DNA of 64,000 nucleotides, from the NCBI RefSeq assembly GCF_000293885.2, contig NZ_CP010945.1:1570001-1634000 (forward strand), written 5' to 3'. Source of the DNA: Pseudomonas fluorescens NCIMB 11764 (GTDB lineage: Bacteria > Pseudomonadota > Gammaproteobacteria > Pseudomonadales > Pseudomonadaceae). Shown here in pieces: positions 1-8,667 of this stretch (positions within the stretch are counted from its first letter, which is position 1; the number at the start of each line of letters is the position of its first letter). Position numbers and translations under genes: made by a program. The notes beneath the pieces were generated by a model. The model saw nothing but the letters and a program-made list of their open reading frames with translations. It did not search any database and was not told where the DNA came from.

Positions 1-1
1 G

Positions 2-748
2 ATCGGCCAGGGCAAGACCAAGGATCAGGTGCTGGCCGAAACCGGCTGCGTGGTCGGCGTGAACGACCTGTCGTTGAGCATCGGTAGCGGCGAGATCTTC
101 GTGATCATGGGCCTGTCCGGCTCCGGCAAATCGACCCTGGTGCGCCACTTCAACCGCCTGATCGACCCGACCAGCGGCGCGATCCTGGTGGATGGCGTGG
201 ACATCCTGCAATACGACATGGACGCCCTGCGCGAATTTCGCCGGCGCAAGATCAGCATGGTGTTCCAGAGCTTCGGCCTGCTGCCGCACAAGACCGTGCT
301 GGACAACGTCGCCTACGGCCTGAAAGTGCGTGGCGAGAGCAAGCAAATGTGCTCCGAGCGCGCGCTGCACTGGATCAACACCGTGGGCCTGAAGGGCTAC
401 GAAAACAAATACCCGCACCAGCTCTCGGGCGGCATGCGTCAGCGTGTGGGCCTGGCCCGCGCACTGGCGGCGGACACCGACATCATCCTGATGGACGAAG
501 CGTTCAGTGCGCTCGATCCGCTGATCCGCGCGGAAATGCAGGACCAGTTGCTGGAACTGCAAAAGACCCTGCACAAGACCATCGTCTTCATCACCCACGA
601 CCTCGACGAAGCCGTACGCATCGGCAACCGCATCGCAATCCTCAAGGATGGCCGCCTGATTCAGGTCGGCACGCCGCGAGAGATCCTGCATTCGCCGGCG
701 GATGAGTATGTAGACCGGTTCGTACAGCGGCGTGCGGCGGTGGTTTAA
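2..748 (+). CDS. hutV: ABC transporter ATP-binding protein, 5'-truncated (histidine uptake, HutV-like)
   Basis: The ATPase of an importer of the proline/glycine-betaine class. The reading frame is open from base 2 and the start codon lies outside the window; a GTG at 29 is only an internal candidate. Visible motifs in order are Walker A (GLSGSGKST), signature [14 protein letters not shown], Walker B ([13 protein letters not shown]) and the switch histidine in ITHDLDEA. The protein ends soon after the ATPase core, so there is no C-terminal CBS pair as in ProV. It is followed by two histidine ammonia-lyase genes, hutI and hutG, the same order as the hutXWV transporter and hut enzymes in other pseudomonads. 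That context, not the sequence itself, suggests histidine as substrate. Choline or betaine cannot be excluded. Confidence 0.85.
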   Translation: MGQGKTKDQVLAETGCVVGVNDLSLSIGSGEIFVIMGLSGSGKSTLVRHFNRLIDPTSGAILVDGVDILQYDMDALREFRRRKISMVFQSFGLLPHKTVLDNVAYGLKVRGESKQMCSERALHWINTVGLKGYENKYPHQLSGGMRQRVGLARALAADTDIILMDEAFSALDPLIRAEMQDQLLELQKTLHKTIVFITHDLDEAVRIGNRIAILKDGRLIQVGTPREILHSPADEYVDRFVQRRAAVV

Positions 749-771
749 GAGGTTTGTGGCGGGACCGCTTT

Positions 772-865
772 TGTGGCGAGGGAGCTTGCTCCCGCTCGAG
801 CGCGCAGCGGTCGCGAAATTTTGGGGCCGCTACGCAGCCCAGCGGGAGCAAGCTCCCTCGCCACA
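772..865. repeat. REPIN: inverted pair of GTGGCGAGGG-type REP sequences
   Basis: The left arm starts TGTGGCGAGGGAGCTTGCTC and the right arm is its reverse complement, ending at 865. Between them is a smaller imperfect palindrome (AGCGGTCGC / GGGCCGCT). It fills most of the gap between hutV and the next gene. The same two-armed element recurs at 6220, 7454, 17237, 23905, 31372, 33587 and 36308, which fits a REPIN (REP doublet) family mobilised by a RAYT transposase. No RAYT gene is in this window. Confidence 0.9.
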
Positions 866-902
866 GGTGTCACATGTCCATGAATTTTGTATGAGGCTCC
901 AG

Positions 903-2426
903 ATGTCCCAGGCTGAAAAAATCGTTATCGCCGATGCCCCTCTGCGTTGGCAGGATGTAGTCGCCGTCGCCCGCCACGGCGCTCAGCTCGAGCTGTCGAC
1001 CCAAGCCTGGGCGCGGATCGAGAACGCTCAGGCGATCGTCCAGCGCATCGTCGCCAGCGGCGAACGCGCTTACGGCGTCAACACGGGCTTGGGCGCGTTG
1101 TGCAACGTCTCTCTGAAAGACGAACAACTCAGCCAGCTGTCGCGCAACACCTTGCTCAGTCACGCTTGTGGCGTCGGCGCACCACTGGCCGACGACCAGA
1201 CCCGGGCGATCATGTGCGCCGCGATCCGCAACTACAGTCACGGCAAGTCCGGCATTCATCGCCGGGTGGTCGAAGCGCTGCTGGCACTGCTCAATCGCGG
1301 CATCACCCCGCAAGTGCCGTCCCAGGGCTCGGTGGGTTACCTGACCCACATGGCGCACATCGGCATTGCACTGCTGGGCGTCGGCAATGTCAGCTATCGC
1401 GGGCAGATCGTTTCTGCGCAACAGGCCTTGGCCGAAGAAGGTCTGCAACCGGTTCAACTCGGCGCCAAAGACGGCTTGTGCCTGGTCAACGGCACGCCGT
1501 GCATGAGCGGCCTCAGCGCCCTTGCGATTGCCGATGCCACGCGCCTGCTGCAATGGGCCGACGTGATCGGCGCCATGAGCTTCGAAGCCCTGCGCGGCCA
1601 GATCGCAGCGTTCGATGCCGAAATCATCGCCCTCAAGCCGCATCCGGGCATGCAGCAGGTCGGCATCAATCTGCGGGCGCTGCTTGATGGCAGTGAAGTG
1701 ATTGCGTCGAGCAAAGGTATCCGCACCCAGGATGCGCTGAGCATCCGTTCGATCCCGCAGGTCCACGGTGCTGCACGGGATCAACTGGCGCACGCGATCC
1801 AACAGATCGAAACCGAACTCAATGGCTGCACCGACAACCCATTGCTGCTGGGCACGCCGGACAATTTCCGCATCATGTCCCAGGCCAACCCGCACGGCCA
1901 GTCCGTGGCCATGGCCGCTGATCTGCTGGCCATCGCCATGGCGGAAATAGGTTCCATCGCCGAGCGACGTCTCGACCGCTTGATCAACCCGCACGTCAGC
2001 GGCCTGCCGGCGTTCCTTGTGGCCAATCCGGGTGTGAACTCCGGAATGATGATCGTGCAATACGTGGCTGCTTCGCTGTGTGCGGAAAACCGTCAACTGG
2101 CGCAACCGGCGGTCCTCGACAACTACGTGACGTCCGGTCTGCAAGAAGATCACCTGAGCATGGGCACCAACGCCGCGCTGAAGCTGCATCGCGCGCTGGA
2201 AAACTGCACGCAGATCCTCGCCATCGAGTACCTGCTGGCGGCTCAGGCCTTTGAGTTCCTGAAAGAACAACGCTTCGGCACGGGCACTGATACGGCCTGG
2301 CGTCTGCTGCGCGAGCGCGTTCCGGCCTACGACCAGGACCGATGGCTGGCACCGGATATCGCGGCGGCGGCCGGGGTTTTGAAAGATTCGAATTTGCTGC
2401 GCAAGGCTTTACCGAATCTGAACTGA
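903..2426 (+). CDS. Histidine ammonia-lyase family paralogue lacking the MIO Ala-Ser-Gly motif
   Basis: A 507-residue member of the aromatic amino acid lyase family, placed directly upstream of a normal hutH. ATG 903 is chosen because the protein then begins like the family; ATG 891 in frame is an alternative. The frame runs the whole family length without a break. Family features kept: Y57 in AYGVNTGLG, H87 in LSHACGVG, N196 in LVNGTP, R282 and E415 in LQEDHLSM. The position where HutH has [15 protein letters not shown] reads GSVG-YLTHMAH (residues 142-152), so exactly the Ala-Ser-Gly that cyclises to the MIO cofactor is absent. The equivalents of HutH Y280 and F329 are L279 and P330. Typical MIO-dependent deamination therefore looks impossible. 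It could have another catalytic role, a regulatory role, or form mixed tetramers with HutH; these are inferences. Confidence 0.85.
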   Translation: MSQAEKIVIADAPLRWQDVVAVARHGAQLELSTQAWARIENAQAIVQRIVASGERAYGVNTGLGALCNVSLKDEQLSQLSRNTLLSHACGVGAPLADDQTRAIMCAAIRNYSHGKSGIHRRVVEALLALLNRGITPQVPSQGSVGYLTHMAHIGIALLGVGNVSYRGQIVSAQQALAEEGLQPVQLGAKDGLCLVNGTPCMSGLSALAIADATRLLQWADVIGAMSFEALRGQIAAFDAEIIALKPHPGMQQVGINLRALLDGSEVIASSKGIRTQDALSIRSIPQVHGAARDQLAHAIQQIETELNGCTDNPLLLGTPDNFRIMSQANPHGQSVAMAADLLAIAMAEIGSIAERRLDRLINPHVSGLPAFLVANPGVNSGMMIVQYVAASLCAENRQLAQPAVLDNYVTSGLQEDHLSMGTNAALKLHRALENCTQILAIEYLLAAQAFEFLKEQRFGTGTDTAWRLLRERVPAYDQDRWLAPDIAAAAGVLKDSNLLRKALPNLN

Positions 2427-2544
2427 TTTCTACATCAAACCAGCGTGCCAAGGCGCAGCCCCCCCACAAGGCGGGAAGCGACGGACAACGGACATCTCCG
2501 GAGCGTCTGGTTAGTTAATAACAAACTCTCATAAGGAGCTCAAA

Positions 2545-4077
2545 ATGACTGCGCTAAACCTGATTCCCGGCCAACTGAGCCTGGCCCAACTGCGTGATAT
2601 CTATCAGCAGCCGGTCCGGATCACCCTCGACAACAGCGCCTCGGCTCAGATCGAAGCCAGCGTTGCCTGTGTGGAACAGATCCTCGCCGAGAACCGCACC
2701 GCTTACGGCATCAACACCGGTTTCGGTCTGCTGGCCTCGACCCGCATCGCCAGCGAAGACCTGGAAAACCTGCAGCGCTCACTGGTGCTGTCCCATGCCG
2801 CCGGTGTGGGCCAGCCGATCAGCGACGCCTTGGTGCGGCTGGTCATGGTGCTCAAGGTCAACAGCCTGAGTCGTGGTTTCTCCGGCATTCGCCGCGTGGT
2901 CATCGACGCGCTGATCGCCCTGATCAACGCCGAGGTTTACCCGCACATTCCATTGAAAGGTTCGGTCGGTGCCTCCGGTGACCTGGCGCCGTTGGCCCAC
3001 ATGTCGCTGGTGCTGCTGGGTGAAGGCAAGGCACGCTACAAAGGCGAATGGCTGGAAGCGACCGAAGCGCTGAAAGTCGCCGGTCTGACCCCGCTGACCC
3101 TGGCCGCGAAAGAAGGCCTGGCGCTGCTCAACGGCACTCAGGTGTCCACCGCTTATGCGTTGCGCGGTCTGTTTGAAGGTGAAGATCTGTTCGCGGGCGC
3201 CCTGGCCCTGGGCGGCCTGACCGTCGAAGCGGTGCTGGGTTCGCGCTCGCCGTTCGACGCACGCATTCACGCCGCGCGTGGCCAGAAAGGCCAGATCGAC
3301 GCCGCTGCCGCTTACCGCGACCTGCTGGGCGAGCGCAGTGAAGTCTCCGACTCGCACCAGAACTGCGAAAAGGTTCAGGACCCGTACTCCCTGCGCTGCC
3401 AGCCGCAAGTCATGGGCGCCTGCCTGACCCAGTTCCGTCAGGCTGCCGAAGTGTTGGCCGTTGAAGCCAATGCCGTCTCGGATAACCCGCTGGTGTTCGC
3501 TGCTGAAGGTGACGTGATCTCCGGCGGTAACTTCCACGCCGAACCCGTTGCGATGGCTGCCGACAACATGGCTTTGGCCATCGCTGAAATCGGCTCGCTG
3601 AGCGAACGCCGCATCTCGCTGATGATGGACAAGCACATGTCGCAACTGCCGCCGTTCCTGGTGGCCAATGGCGGCGTGAACTCCGGTTTCATGATCGCCC
3701 AAGTGACCGCTGCGGCACTCGCCAGCGAGAACAAAGCGCTGGCCCATCCACATTCCGTGGACAGCCTGCCGACGTCGGCGAACCAGGAAGACCACGTGTC
3801 CATGGCACCGGCTGCCGGCAAGCGCCTGTGGGAAATGGCCGAGAACACTCGCGGGATTCTGGCGGTGGAATGGTTGGCGGCAGCCCAGGGCCTGGACCTG
3901 CGTGAAGGCTTGAAGACTTCGCCAAAACTCGAAAAGGCCCGGGCGATTCTGCGTAAAGAAGTGCCGTTCTATGAGAAGGATCGTTTCTTTGCGCCGGACA
4001 TCAATGCGGCGACTGAACTGCTGGCGACGCGTTGCCTGAATGAACTGGTGTCGGTGAAGCTTTTGCCGAGCCTGTGA
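2545..4077 (+). CDS. hutH: Histidine ammonia-lyase
   Basis: Removes ammonia from L-histidine to give urocanate, the first step of histidine degradation. At 510 residues it has the length of the well-studied Pseudomonas putida enzyme. The MIO-forming tripeptide is present as A143-S144-G145 in [14 protein letters not shown]. Other active-site features are Y54 in [42 protein letters not shown] and NQEDHVSM. The start at 2545 is preceded by a good ribosome-binding site (AAGGAG). It lies 118 bases after the MIO-less paralogue and before hutI and hutG. HutC/urocanate control is known for such clusters, but no HutC site was identified here. This copy is presumably the catalytic one. Confidence 0.97.
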   Translation: MTALNLIPGQLSLAQLRDIYQQPVRITLDNSASAQIEASVACVEQILAENRTAYGINTGFGLLASTRIASEDLENLQRSLVLSHAAGVGQPISDALVRLVMVLKVNSLSRGFSGIRRVVIDALIALINAEVYPHIPLKGSVGASGDLAPLAHMSLVLLGEGKARYKGEWLEATEALKVAGLTPLTLAAKEGLALLNGTQVSTAYALRGLFEGEDLFAGALALGGLTVEAVLGSRSPFDARIHAARGQKGQIDAAAAYRDLLGERSEVSDSHQNCEKVQDPYSLRCQPQVMGACLTQFRQAAEVLAVEANAVSDNPLVFAAEGDVISGGNFHAEPVAMAADNMALAIAEIGSLSERRISLMMDKHMSQLPPFLVANGGVNSGFMIAQVTAAALASENKALAHPHSVDSLPTSANQEDHVSMAPAAGKRLWEMAENTRGILAVEWLAAAQGLDLREGLKTSPKLEKARAILRKEVPFYEKDRFFAPDINAATELLATRCLNELVSVKLLPSL

Positions 4078-4084
4078 TGTACTC

Positions 4085-4149
4085 ATCGCCAGCAGGCTGG
4101 CTCCCACAGTTGCATTGCGCATCCTTGTGGGAGCCAGCCTGCTGGCGAT
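4085..4149. repeat. REP-type palindrome, ATCGCCAGCAGG family
   Basis: A perfect 24-bp inverted repeat: ATCGCCAGCAGGCTGGCTCC and on at 4085-4108, its reverse complement at 4126-4149. It lies between hutH and hutI. The same arms, with one base changed, occur at 15116-15179. It could form a strong hairpin that terminates or protects hut transcripts. Confidence 0.85.
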
Positions 4150-4178
4150 TCGATTTTGAATACTGTGGAGACTAAGGG

Positions 4179-5384
4179 ATGAAAACCCTCTGGCAACACT
4201 GCCACGTCGCAACCATGGCGCAAGGCGTCTACTCGATCATCGAGGATGCGGCCATCGTGACGTCAGGTGCGCGCATTGAGTGGATCGGCCCTCGCGCTGA
4301 GCTGCCGTCTGGTGAATACCCGGCCGTCAACGATTTGAACGGGGCCTGGGTCACCCCGGGCCTGATCGACTGCCACACCCACACGGTGTTCGGCGGTAAC
4401 CGCAGCGGTGAATTCGAACAGCGCCTGCAAGGCGTCAGCTACGCGGAAATCGCGGCGGCCGGTGGCGGCATCGCCAGCACCGTACGCGCCACTCGCACGG
4501 CCAGTGAAGACGAACTCTTCGCCAGCGCCGCCAAGCGCCTGAAAAGCCTGATGCGTGACGGTGTCACCAGCATCGAAATCAAATCCGGCTACGGCCTTGA
4601 TTTGACCAACGAACGCAAGATGCTGCGGGTCGCCCGCCGTCTCGGCGCCGAACTGCCGATCAGCGTGCGCAGCACCTGCCTGGCGGCCCACGCCCTGCCA
4701 CCGGAGTATGTGGGCCGCGCCGACGATTACATCGATCACATCTGCGCGGAAATGCTCCCCGCGCTCGCCGCCGAAGGCCTGGTGGATGCGGTGGACGCGT
4801 TCTGCGAATACCTGGCGTTTTCGCCGGCGCAGGTCGAACGCGTGTTTATCACCGCTCAAGCACTTGGCTTGCCGGTGAAGCTGCACGCCGAGCAACTGTC
4901 ATCGCTGCACGGTTCGAGTCTGGCGGCGCGTTATCACGCATTGTCGGCCGACCACCTGGAGTTCATGACCGAAGAAGACGCCATCGCCATGGCCGCGTCC
5001 GGCACCGTCGCGGTGTTGCTGCCGGGGGCGTTCTATTTCCTGCGTGAAACCCAATTGCCGCCGATGGATGCCCTGCGCAAACACGGCGTGAAAATCGCCA
5101 TCGCCAGCGACCTCAATCCCGGCACCTCGCCAGCGCTGTCGCTGCGCTTGATGCTGAACATGGCGTGCACCTGTTTCCGCATGACCCCGGAAGAAGCCCT
5201 GGCGGGTGCAACGATTCATGCCGCCACCGCGTTGGGCATGGCCGAGACACACGGCTCGCTGGAAGTTGGGAAGTTCGCGGACTTCGTCGCCTGGCAAATC
5301 GATCGTCCCGCCGACCTGTCGTACTGGCTGGGCGGTGATCTGGAGAAACGCGTCGTGCGTCACGGCGTTGAAACGAGCGTTTAG
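4179..5384 (+). CDS. hutI: Imidazolonepropionase
   Basis: Hydrolyses 4-imidazolone-5-propionate to N-formimino-L-glutamate, the third step of histidine breakdown. The 401-residue protein shows amidohydrolase metal-site motifs: CHTHTVFGG near residue 65, [14 protein letters not shown] and [13 protein letters not shown] 4179 follows a purine-rich stretch (GGAGACTAAGGG) and gives the family's usual length. hutG starts 10 bases after the stop, so the two are almost certainly co-transcribed. Urocanase (hutU) is not in the window and presumably lies upstream of base 1. Confidence 0.97.
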   Translation: MKTLWQHCHVATMAQGVYSIIEDAAIVTSGARIEWIGPRAELPSGEYPAVNDLNGAWVTPGLIDCHTHTVFGGNRSGEFEQRLQGVSYAEIAAAGGGIASTVRATRTASEDELFASAAKRLKSLMRDGVTSIEIKSGYGLDLTNERKMLRVARRLGAELPISVRSTCLAAHALPPEYVGRADDYIDHICAEMLPALAAEGLVDAVDAFCEYLAFSPAQVERVFITAQALGLPVKLHAEQLSSLHGSSLAARYHALSADHLEFMTEEDAIAMAASGTVAVLLPGAFYFLRETQLPPMDALRKHGVKIAIASDLNPGTSPALSLRLMLNMACTCFRMTPEEALAGATIHAATALGMAETHGSLEVGKFADFVAWQIDRPADLSYWLGGDLEKRVVRHGVETSV

Positions 5385-5394
5385 GAGAATAGTT

Positions 5395-6198
5395 GTGGAT
5401 AAGGTTCTGAACTTCAAACAAGGCCGTGTGCCGCTGCTGATCAGCATTCCCCACGCCGGCCTGCGCCTGACCCCGGCGGTCGAAGCCGGGTTGATCGCCG
5501 ACGCGAAAAGCCTGCCGGACACCGACTGGCACATCCCCAGGCTTTACGAGTTCGCTGCCGAACTGGGCGCCAGCACGCTGGCCGCCGAGTACTCGCGGTT
5601 TGTCATCGACCTGAACCGCCCGTCCGACGACAAGCCTCTGTACGCAGGCGCGACCACCGGCCTGTACCCGTCGACGCTGTTCGACGGCATTCCGTTGTTC
5701 CGTGAGGGTTTGGAACCGTCGGCAGCGGAACGCGCGACCTATCTGGAACAGGTCTGGACGCCGTACCACAGCACGCTGCAGAACGAACTGGCTCGTTTGA
5801 AAGCCGAATTCGGCTATGCGTTGCTGTTCGATGCGCACTCGATCCGTTCGATCATTCCGCACCTGTTTGACGGCAAGCTGCCGGACTTCAACCTCGGCAC
5901 CTTCAACGGCGCCAGTTGTGATCCTCAGTTGGCCACCCAGCTGGAAGCGATCTGCGCACGGCATGGCGACTACAGCCATGTGCTGAACGGTCGTTTCAAG
6001 GGCGGCCACATCACCCGGCACTACGGCAATCCGGCGGAAAACATTCATGCGGTGCAACTGGAGTTGTGCCAGTGCACCTACATGGAAGAATTCGAGCCGT
6101 TCCGCTATCGCCCGGATTTGGCTGAGCCGACGCAAGTGGTGCTCAAGGAATTGCTGCAAGGATTGTTGGCCTGGGGCGAAAAGCACTACACCGCATAA
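5395..6198 (+). CDS. hutG: N-formylglutamate deformylase
   Basis: Removes formate from N-formyl-L-glutamate to release glutamate, the last step of the five-step route in pseudomonads. The 267-residue protein begins VDKVLNFKQGRVPLLISIPH, with the family's SIPHAGLR motif, then DTDWHIPRLYEF, FVIDLNRP and LLFDAHSIRS. The GTG at 5395 is chosen because AGGAGAA overlaps the hutI stop at good spacing and the protein then matches family length; a longer frame starting inside hutI has no support. The five-step route also needs HutF, which is not seen here. Confidence 0.95.
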   Translation: MDKVLNFKQGRVPLLISIPHAGLRLTPAVEAGLIADAKSLPDTDWHIPRLYEFAAELGASTLAAEYSRFVIDLNRPSDDKPLYAGATTGLYPSTLFDGIPLFREGLEPSAAERATYLEQVWTPYHSTLQNELARLKAEFGYALLFDAHSIRSIIPHLFDGKLPDFNLGTFNGASCDPQLATQLEAICARHGDYSHVLNGRFKGGHITRHYGNPAENIHAVQLELCQCTYMEEFEPFRYRPDLAEPTQVVLKELLQGLLAWGEKHYTA

Positions 6199-6219
6199 CT
6201 CTGTTGCGAGGGGGCTTTT

Positions 6220-6310
6220 TGTGGCGAGGGAGCTTGCTCCCGCCGGGTTGCGAAGCAGCCCAGGACCACGACGGCTTCGCCGCCGAGCGGGAGCAAGCTC
6301 CCTCGCCACA
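6220..6310. repeat. REPIN: inverted pair of GTGGCGAGGG-type REP sequences
   Basis: The left arm TGTGGCGAGGGAGCTTGCTC starts at 6220 and the reverse-complement arm ends at 6310, with a CGAAGCAGCC/GGCTTCGC inner palindrome. It lies just after hutG and is one of the most regular copies in the window. Confidence 0.9.
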
Positions 6311-6340
6311 GGTTGTTGTCCGTCTCGATACTGGATCGGG

Positions 6341-6381
6341 ACAGTCGCCACCGTGCAAAACACAGTCGCCACAGTTCGCTT
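6341..6381 (+). promoter_or_regulatory. Tandem 11-bp direct repeat with 21-bp period, operator-like
   Basis: ACAGTCGCCAC occurs at 6341-6351 and again exactly at 6362-6372, 21 bp (two helical turns) apart on the same face. AraC/XylS-family activators such as Pseudomonas ArgR bind tandem direct half-sites with this spacing, and the first copy also fits the remembered ArgR-type pattern GTCGC-N8-AA. It sits about 100 bases upstream of the binding-protein gene at 6471. Function as an operator is inferred from spacing and position only. Confidence 0.5.
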
Positions 6382-6470
6382 TTACCTCTCGTCTGCTGCG
6401 TAATGTTCCGGGCACGGTGCACAAAGACACCGAGCCCACAACAATCCGCTGCCGCACGAGAAAGCCCTCT

Positions 6471-7427
6471 ATGACAAGCACCAAAGGTTTGTTCACCCGC
6501 TGTCTCTCAATCCTTTGCGGTACCGCTCTTCTGAGCACCAGTGTTCTGGCCAGTGACGATGCTTCCTGCAAAGCCGTGCGCATGGGAGTGGTCAACTGGA
6601 CCGACGTAATTGCCACCAGCGGCATGGCTGATGTGCTGCTCAATGGTCTTGGCTATGAAAGCAAGCAGACCAGCGCCGTGCAGCAAATCATCTTCGCCGG
6701 CATCCGCGACAAGCGCCTCGACATCTTCCTCGGTTACTGGAAACCGGCGATGGACAACAATATCGCGCCGTTCGTGGCGGCCAATCAGGTGAAAGTCATG
6801 GCCAAGCCGAGTCTGGCCGACGCTCAGGCAACGCTTGCTGTGCCGCAGTACGTCGCCGACGCCGGGCTGAAAACCTTCGCCGACATTGCCAGGTTCAAAG
6901 ACAAGCTTGGCGGCAAGATCTACGGCATCGAGCCGGGCAGCGGTGCCAATACCACCATCAAGACCATGATCGAGACCAATCACTTCGGTTTGAAGGATTT
7001 CAAACTGATCGAGTCCGGTGAGGCCGGCATGCTGGCCGCCGTTCAGCGGGCGGTGAACCGCAAGGAATTCGTGGTGTTTGTCGGTTGGACCCCGCACCCG
7101 ATGAACATCAACATGAAAATTGCCTACCTGACCGGCAGCGAAGATGTCTACGGGCCGAACGAAGGGGCGGCCACGGTCTCCACGGTGACGTCACCGGACT
7201 ACGCCGAACGTTGCCCGAACGTGAACCGTCTGCTGGAGAACCTGACGTTTACCGCCGCTCAGGAAAGTCAGCTGATGGTGCCGATCATGGAGCGCAAGAC
7301 GCCGCAGGACGTTGCCAGGCAATGGCTGCGTGATCACCCGGAAGACCTTCAGCGCTGGCTGGCGGGTGTCAGCAGTTTTGACGGCAAGGACGGTGTAGCC
7401 ACCGTACAGGCCAGCCTGAAAAACTGA
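6471..7427 (+). CDS. Periplasmic substrate-binding protein of the choline/glycine betaine ABC importer class
   Basis: A 318-residue secreted binding protein (OpuAC/ChoX type). Residues 1-28 form a signal peptide ending SVLASDD. Tryptophans W43 (VVNWTDV), W90 (LGYWKPAMD) and W206 (VGWTPHP) sit where the ChoX family builds the aromatic cage around a quaternary ammonium group, so choline, carnitine or betaine is more likely than histidine. ATG 6471 gives the normal signal peptide; longer frames run into the REPIN. There is no permease or ATPase gene beside it, so it is an orphan that probably feeds a core transporter encoded elsewhere, as known for BetX/CaiX in P. aeruginosa. It could also serve the hut transporter just upstream. 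Confidence 0.85.
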   Translation: MTSTKGLFTRCLSILCGTALLSTSVLASDDASCKAVRMGVVNWTDVIATSGMADVLLNGLGYESKQTSAVQQIIFAGIRDKRLDIFLGYWKPAMDNNIAPFVAANQVKVMAKPSLADAQATLAVPQYVADAGLKTFADIARFKDKLGGKIYGIEPGSGANTTIKTMIETNHFGLKDFKLIESGEAGMLAAVQRAVNRKEFVVFVGWTPHPMNINMKIAYLTGSEDVYGPNEGAATVSTVTSPDYAERCPNVNRLLENLTFTAAQESQLMVPIMERKTPQDVARQWLRDHPEDLQRWLAGVSSFDGKDGVATVQASLKN

Positions 7428-7453
7428 CCCGCCTTCTTTTGGCGCGCAATTTC

Positions 7454-7587
7454 TGTGGCGAGGGCGCTTGCTCCCGCTCGGCGGCGAAGCCGTCGTAAAC
7501 CCGGCTGCTCGGGTGCACCTGATAAAACTCGGTTGAGTGGTTTGGGGGCTGCTTCGCAAACCAGCGGGAGCCAGCTCCCTCGCCACA
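7454..7587. repeat. REPIN, asymmetric arms
   Basis: The left arm TGTGGCGAGGGCGCTTGCTC (7454) and right arm GCGGGAGCCAGCTCCCTCGC (ending 7587) are mismatched at two positions, and the spacer is longer than in the 772 copy. It lies between the binding-protein gene and the hydrolase gene. Confidence 0.85.
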
Positions 7588-7632
7588 GAACCGAGTTCCA
7601 CTTCCAATGCTGAACTGACTGGCACCAGGCTC

Positions 7633-8586
7633 ATGGCTACTTACCCGCTATCTGCACAAATGTCGGCCTTCGTCGAGAAAACCGTCAGCTTCAACAGCAC
7701 CGAGAGCAGCCTCGCCGGCATGCGCCAGGCCTACAGCGACATGTGTCGGGCATTTACCCCGCCCCGTCCCGCCGGGCTGTATGTCGTGGACTTTGAATTG
7801 GCCGGTGTGCCGGTGCGCTCGTATCAGCCGCCGGTTTCGCCGTTGACCGGCGGTTGTCCGTGCATTGTGTATCTGCACGGCGGCGGTTGGGTGGTGGGGG
7901 ATCTGGATTCCCACGATTTCATCTGCGCTGAACTGGCGTCGACGCTCGACGTGTTAGTGATCGCCGTCGATTACCGTCTGGCGCCGGAGCATCCGTTTCC
8001 GGCGGGCTTCAACGATTGTCTGGGGGTGTGGCGGGCGTTGCGAACCGGGCCATTCCAGCTTGATCCCGCGCGTACGCTGGTGGCAGGCGACAGTGCCGGG
8101 GGAAATCTCGCCGCCGCGCTTTGCCTGGCATTGCGCGATGCGGGTGAGCCATTGCCAGCGGCACAGGTCCTGATCTATCCGGGGCTCGGCGGCGACCAGC
8201 GGCTGGCGTCGCGCAGCGAATGCGTTGACGCGCCGTTGCTCAGCAGCAGCGACGTGGATTGTTATCACGCCTTGTACTTGCGCGGCAGTCGACAACCGGG
8301 CGGCTATGCGATGCCGTTGCTCGCCGAGGATCTCGGCGGCTTGCCGCCGGCGCTGATCGCTGTGGCGCAATTCGATCCGCTGCGCGACGACGGCGTGCGC
8401 TACGCCGAGCGACTGGACGCCGCGGGCGTGGCCGCAACACTTTATTACGGCGAGGGACTGGTTCACGGCTGTTTGCGAGGGCGGGGCCAGGTCGCCGAGG
8501 TCGATGCGCTCTATGAAACGCTGCTCGGCTATCTGGCTGAAAAAACGGGCGGTAAAACTCTGGCTCAGCAAGGGCATGCTCATTGA
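7633..8586 (+). CDS. Alpha/beta hydrolase, hormone-sensitive-lipase family
   Basis: A 317-residue cytoplasmic esterase/lipase-type hydrolase. The oxyanion-hole motif HGGGW is in YLHGGGWVVGDL, the nucleophile serine in VAGDSAGGNLAAAL, the acid in QFDPLRDDG and the histidine in GLVHGCLR, the standard HSL (family IV) set. ATG 7633 gives a typical N-terminus; the upstream extension of the frame is REPIN sequence. The natural substrate cannot be told from sequence; short-chain esters are usual for the family. The next gene, proline iminopeptidase, starts 81 bases downstream. Confidence 0.85.
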   Translation: MATYPLSAQMSAFVEKTVSFNSTESSLAGMRQAYSDMCRAFTPPRPAGLYVVDFELAGVPVRSYQPPVSPLTGGCPCIVYLHGGGWVVGDLDSHDFICAELASTLDVLVIAVDYRLAPEHPFPAGFNDCLGVWRALRTGPFQLDPARTLVAGDSAGGNLAAALCLALRDAGEPLPAAQVLIYPGLGGDQRLASRSECVDAPLLSSSDVDCYHALYLRGSRQPGGYAMPLLAEDLGGLPPALIAVAQFDPLRDDGVRYAERLDAAGVAATLYYGEGLVHGCLRGRGQVAEVDALYETLLGYLAEKTGGKTLAQQGHAH

Positions 8587-8667
8587 CGTAATTCGGGTTT
8601 ATGATGCCGGACGGCAGAATAATAGAAGTCCCCCCAGGGATGACCTCGACCCCTTACGGAGCGCGCA

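Noticed and set aside
5206..5394. A hutG start inside hutI giving 330 residues
   Set aside because: The added part overlaps hutI coding sequence and lacks family homology; GTG 5395 with AGGAGAA gives the family length.
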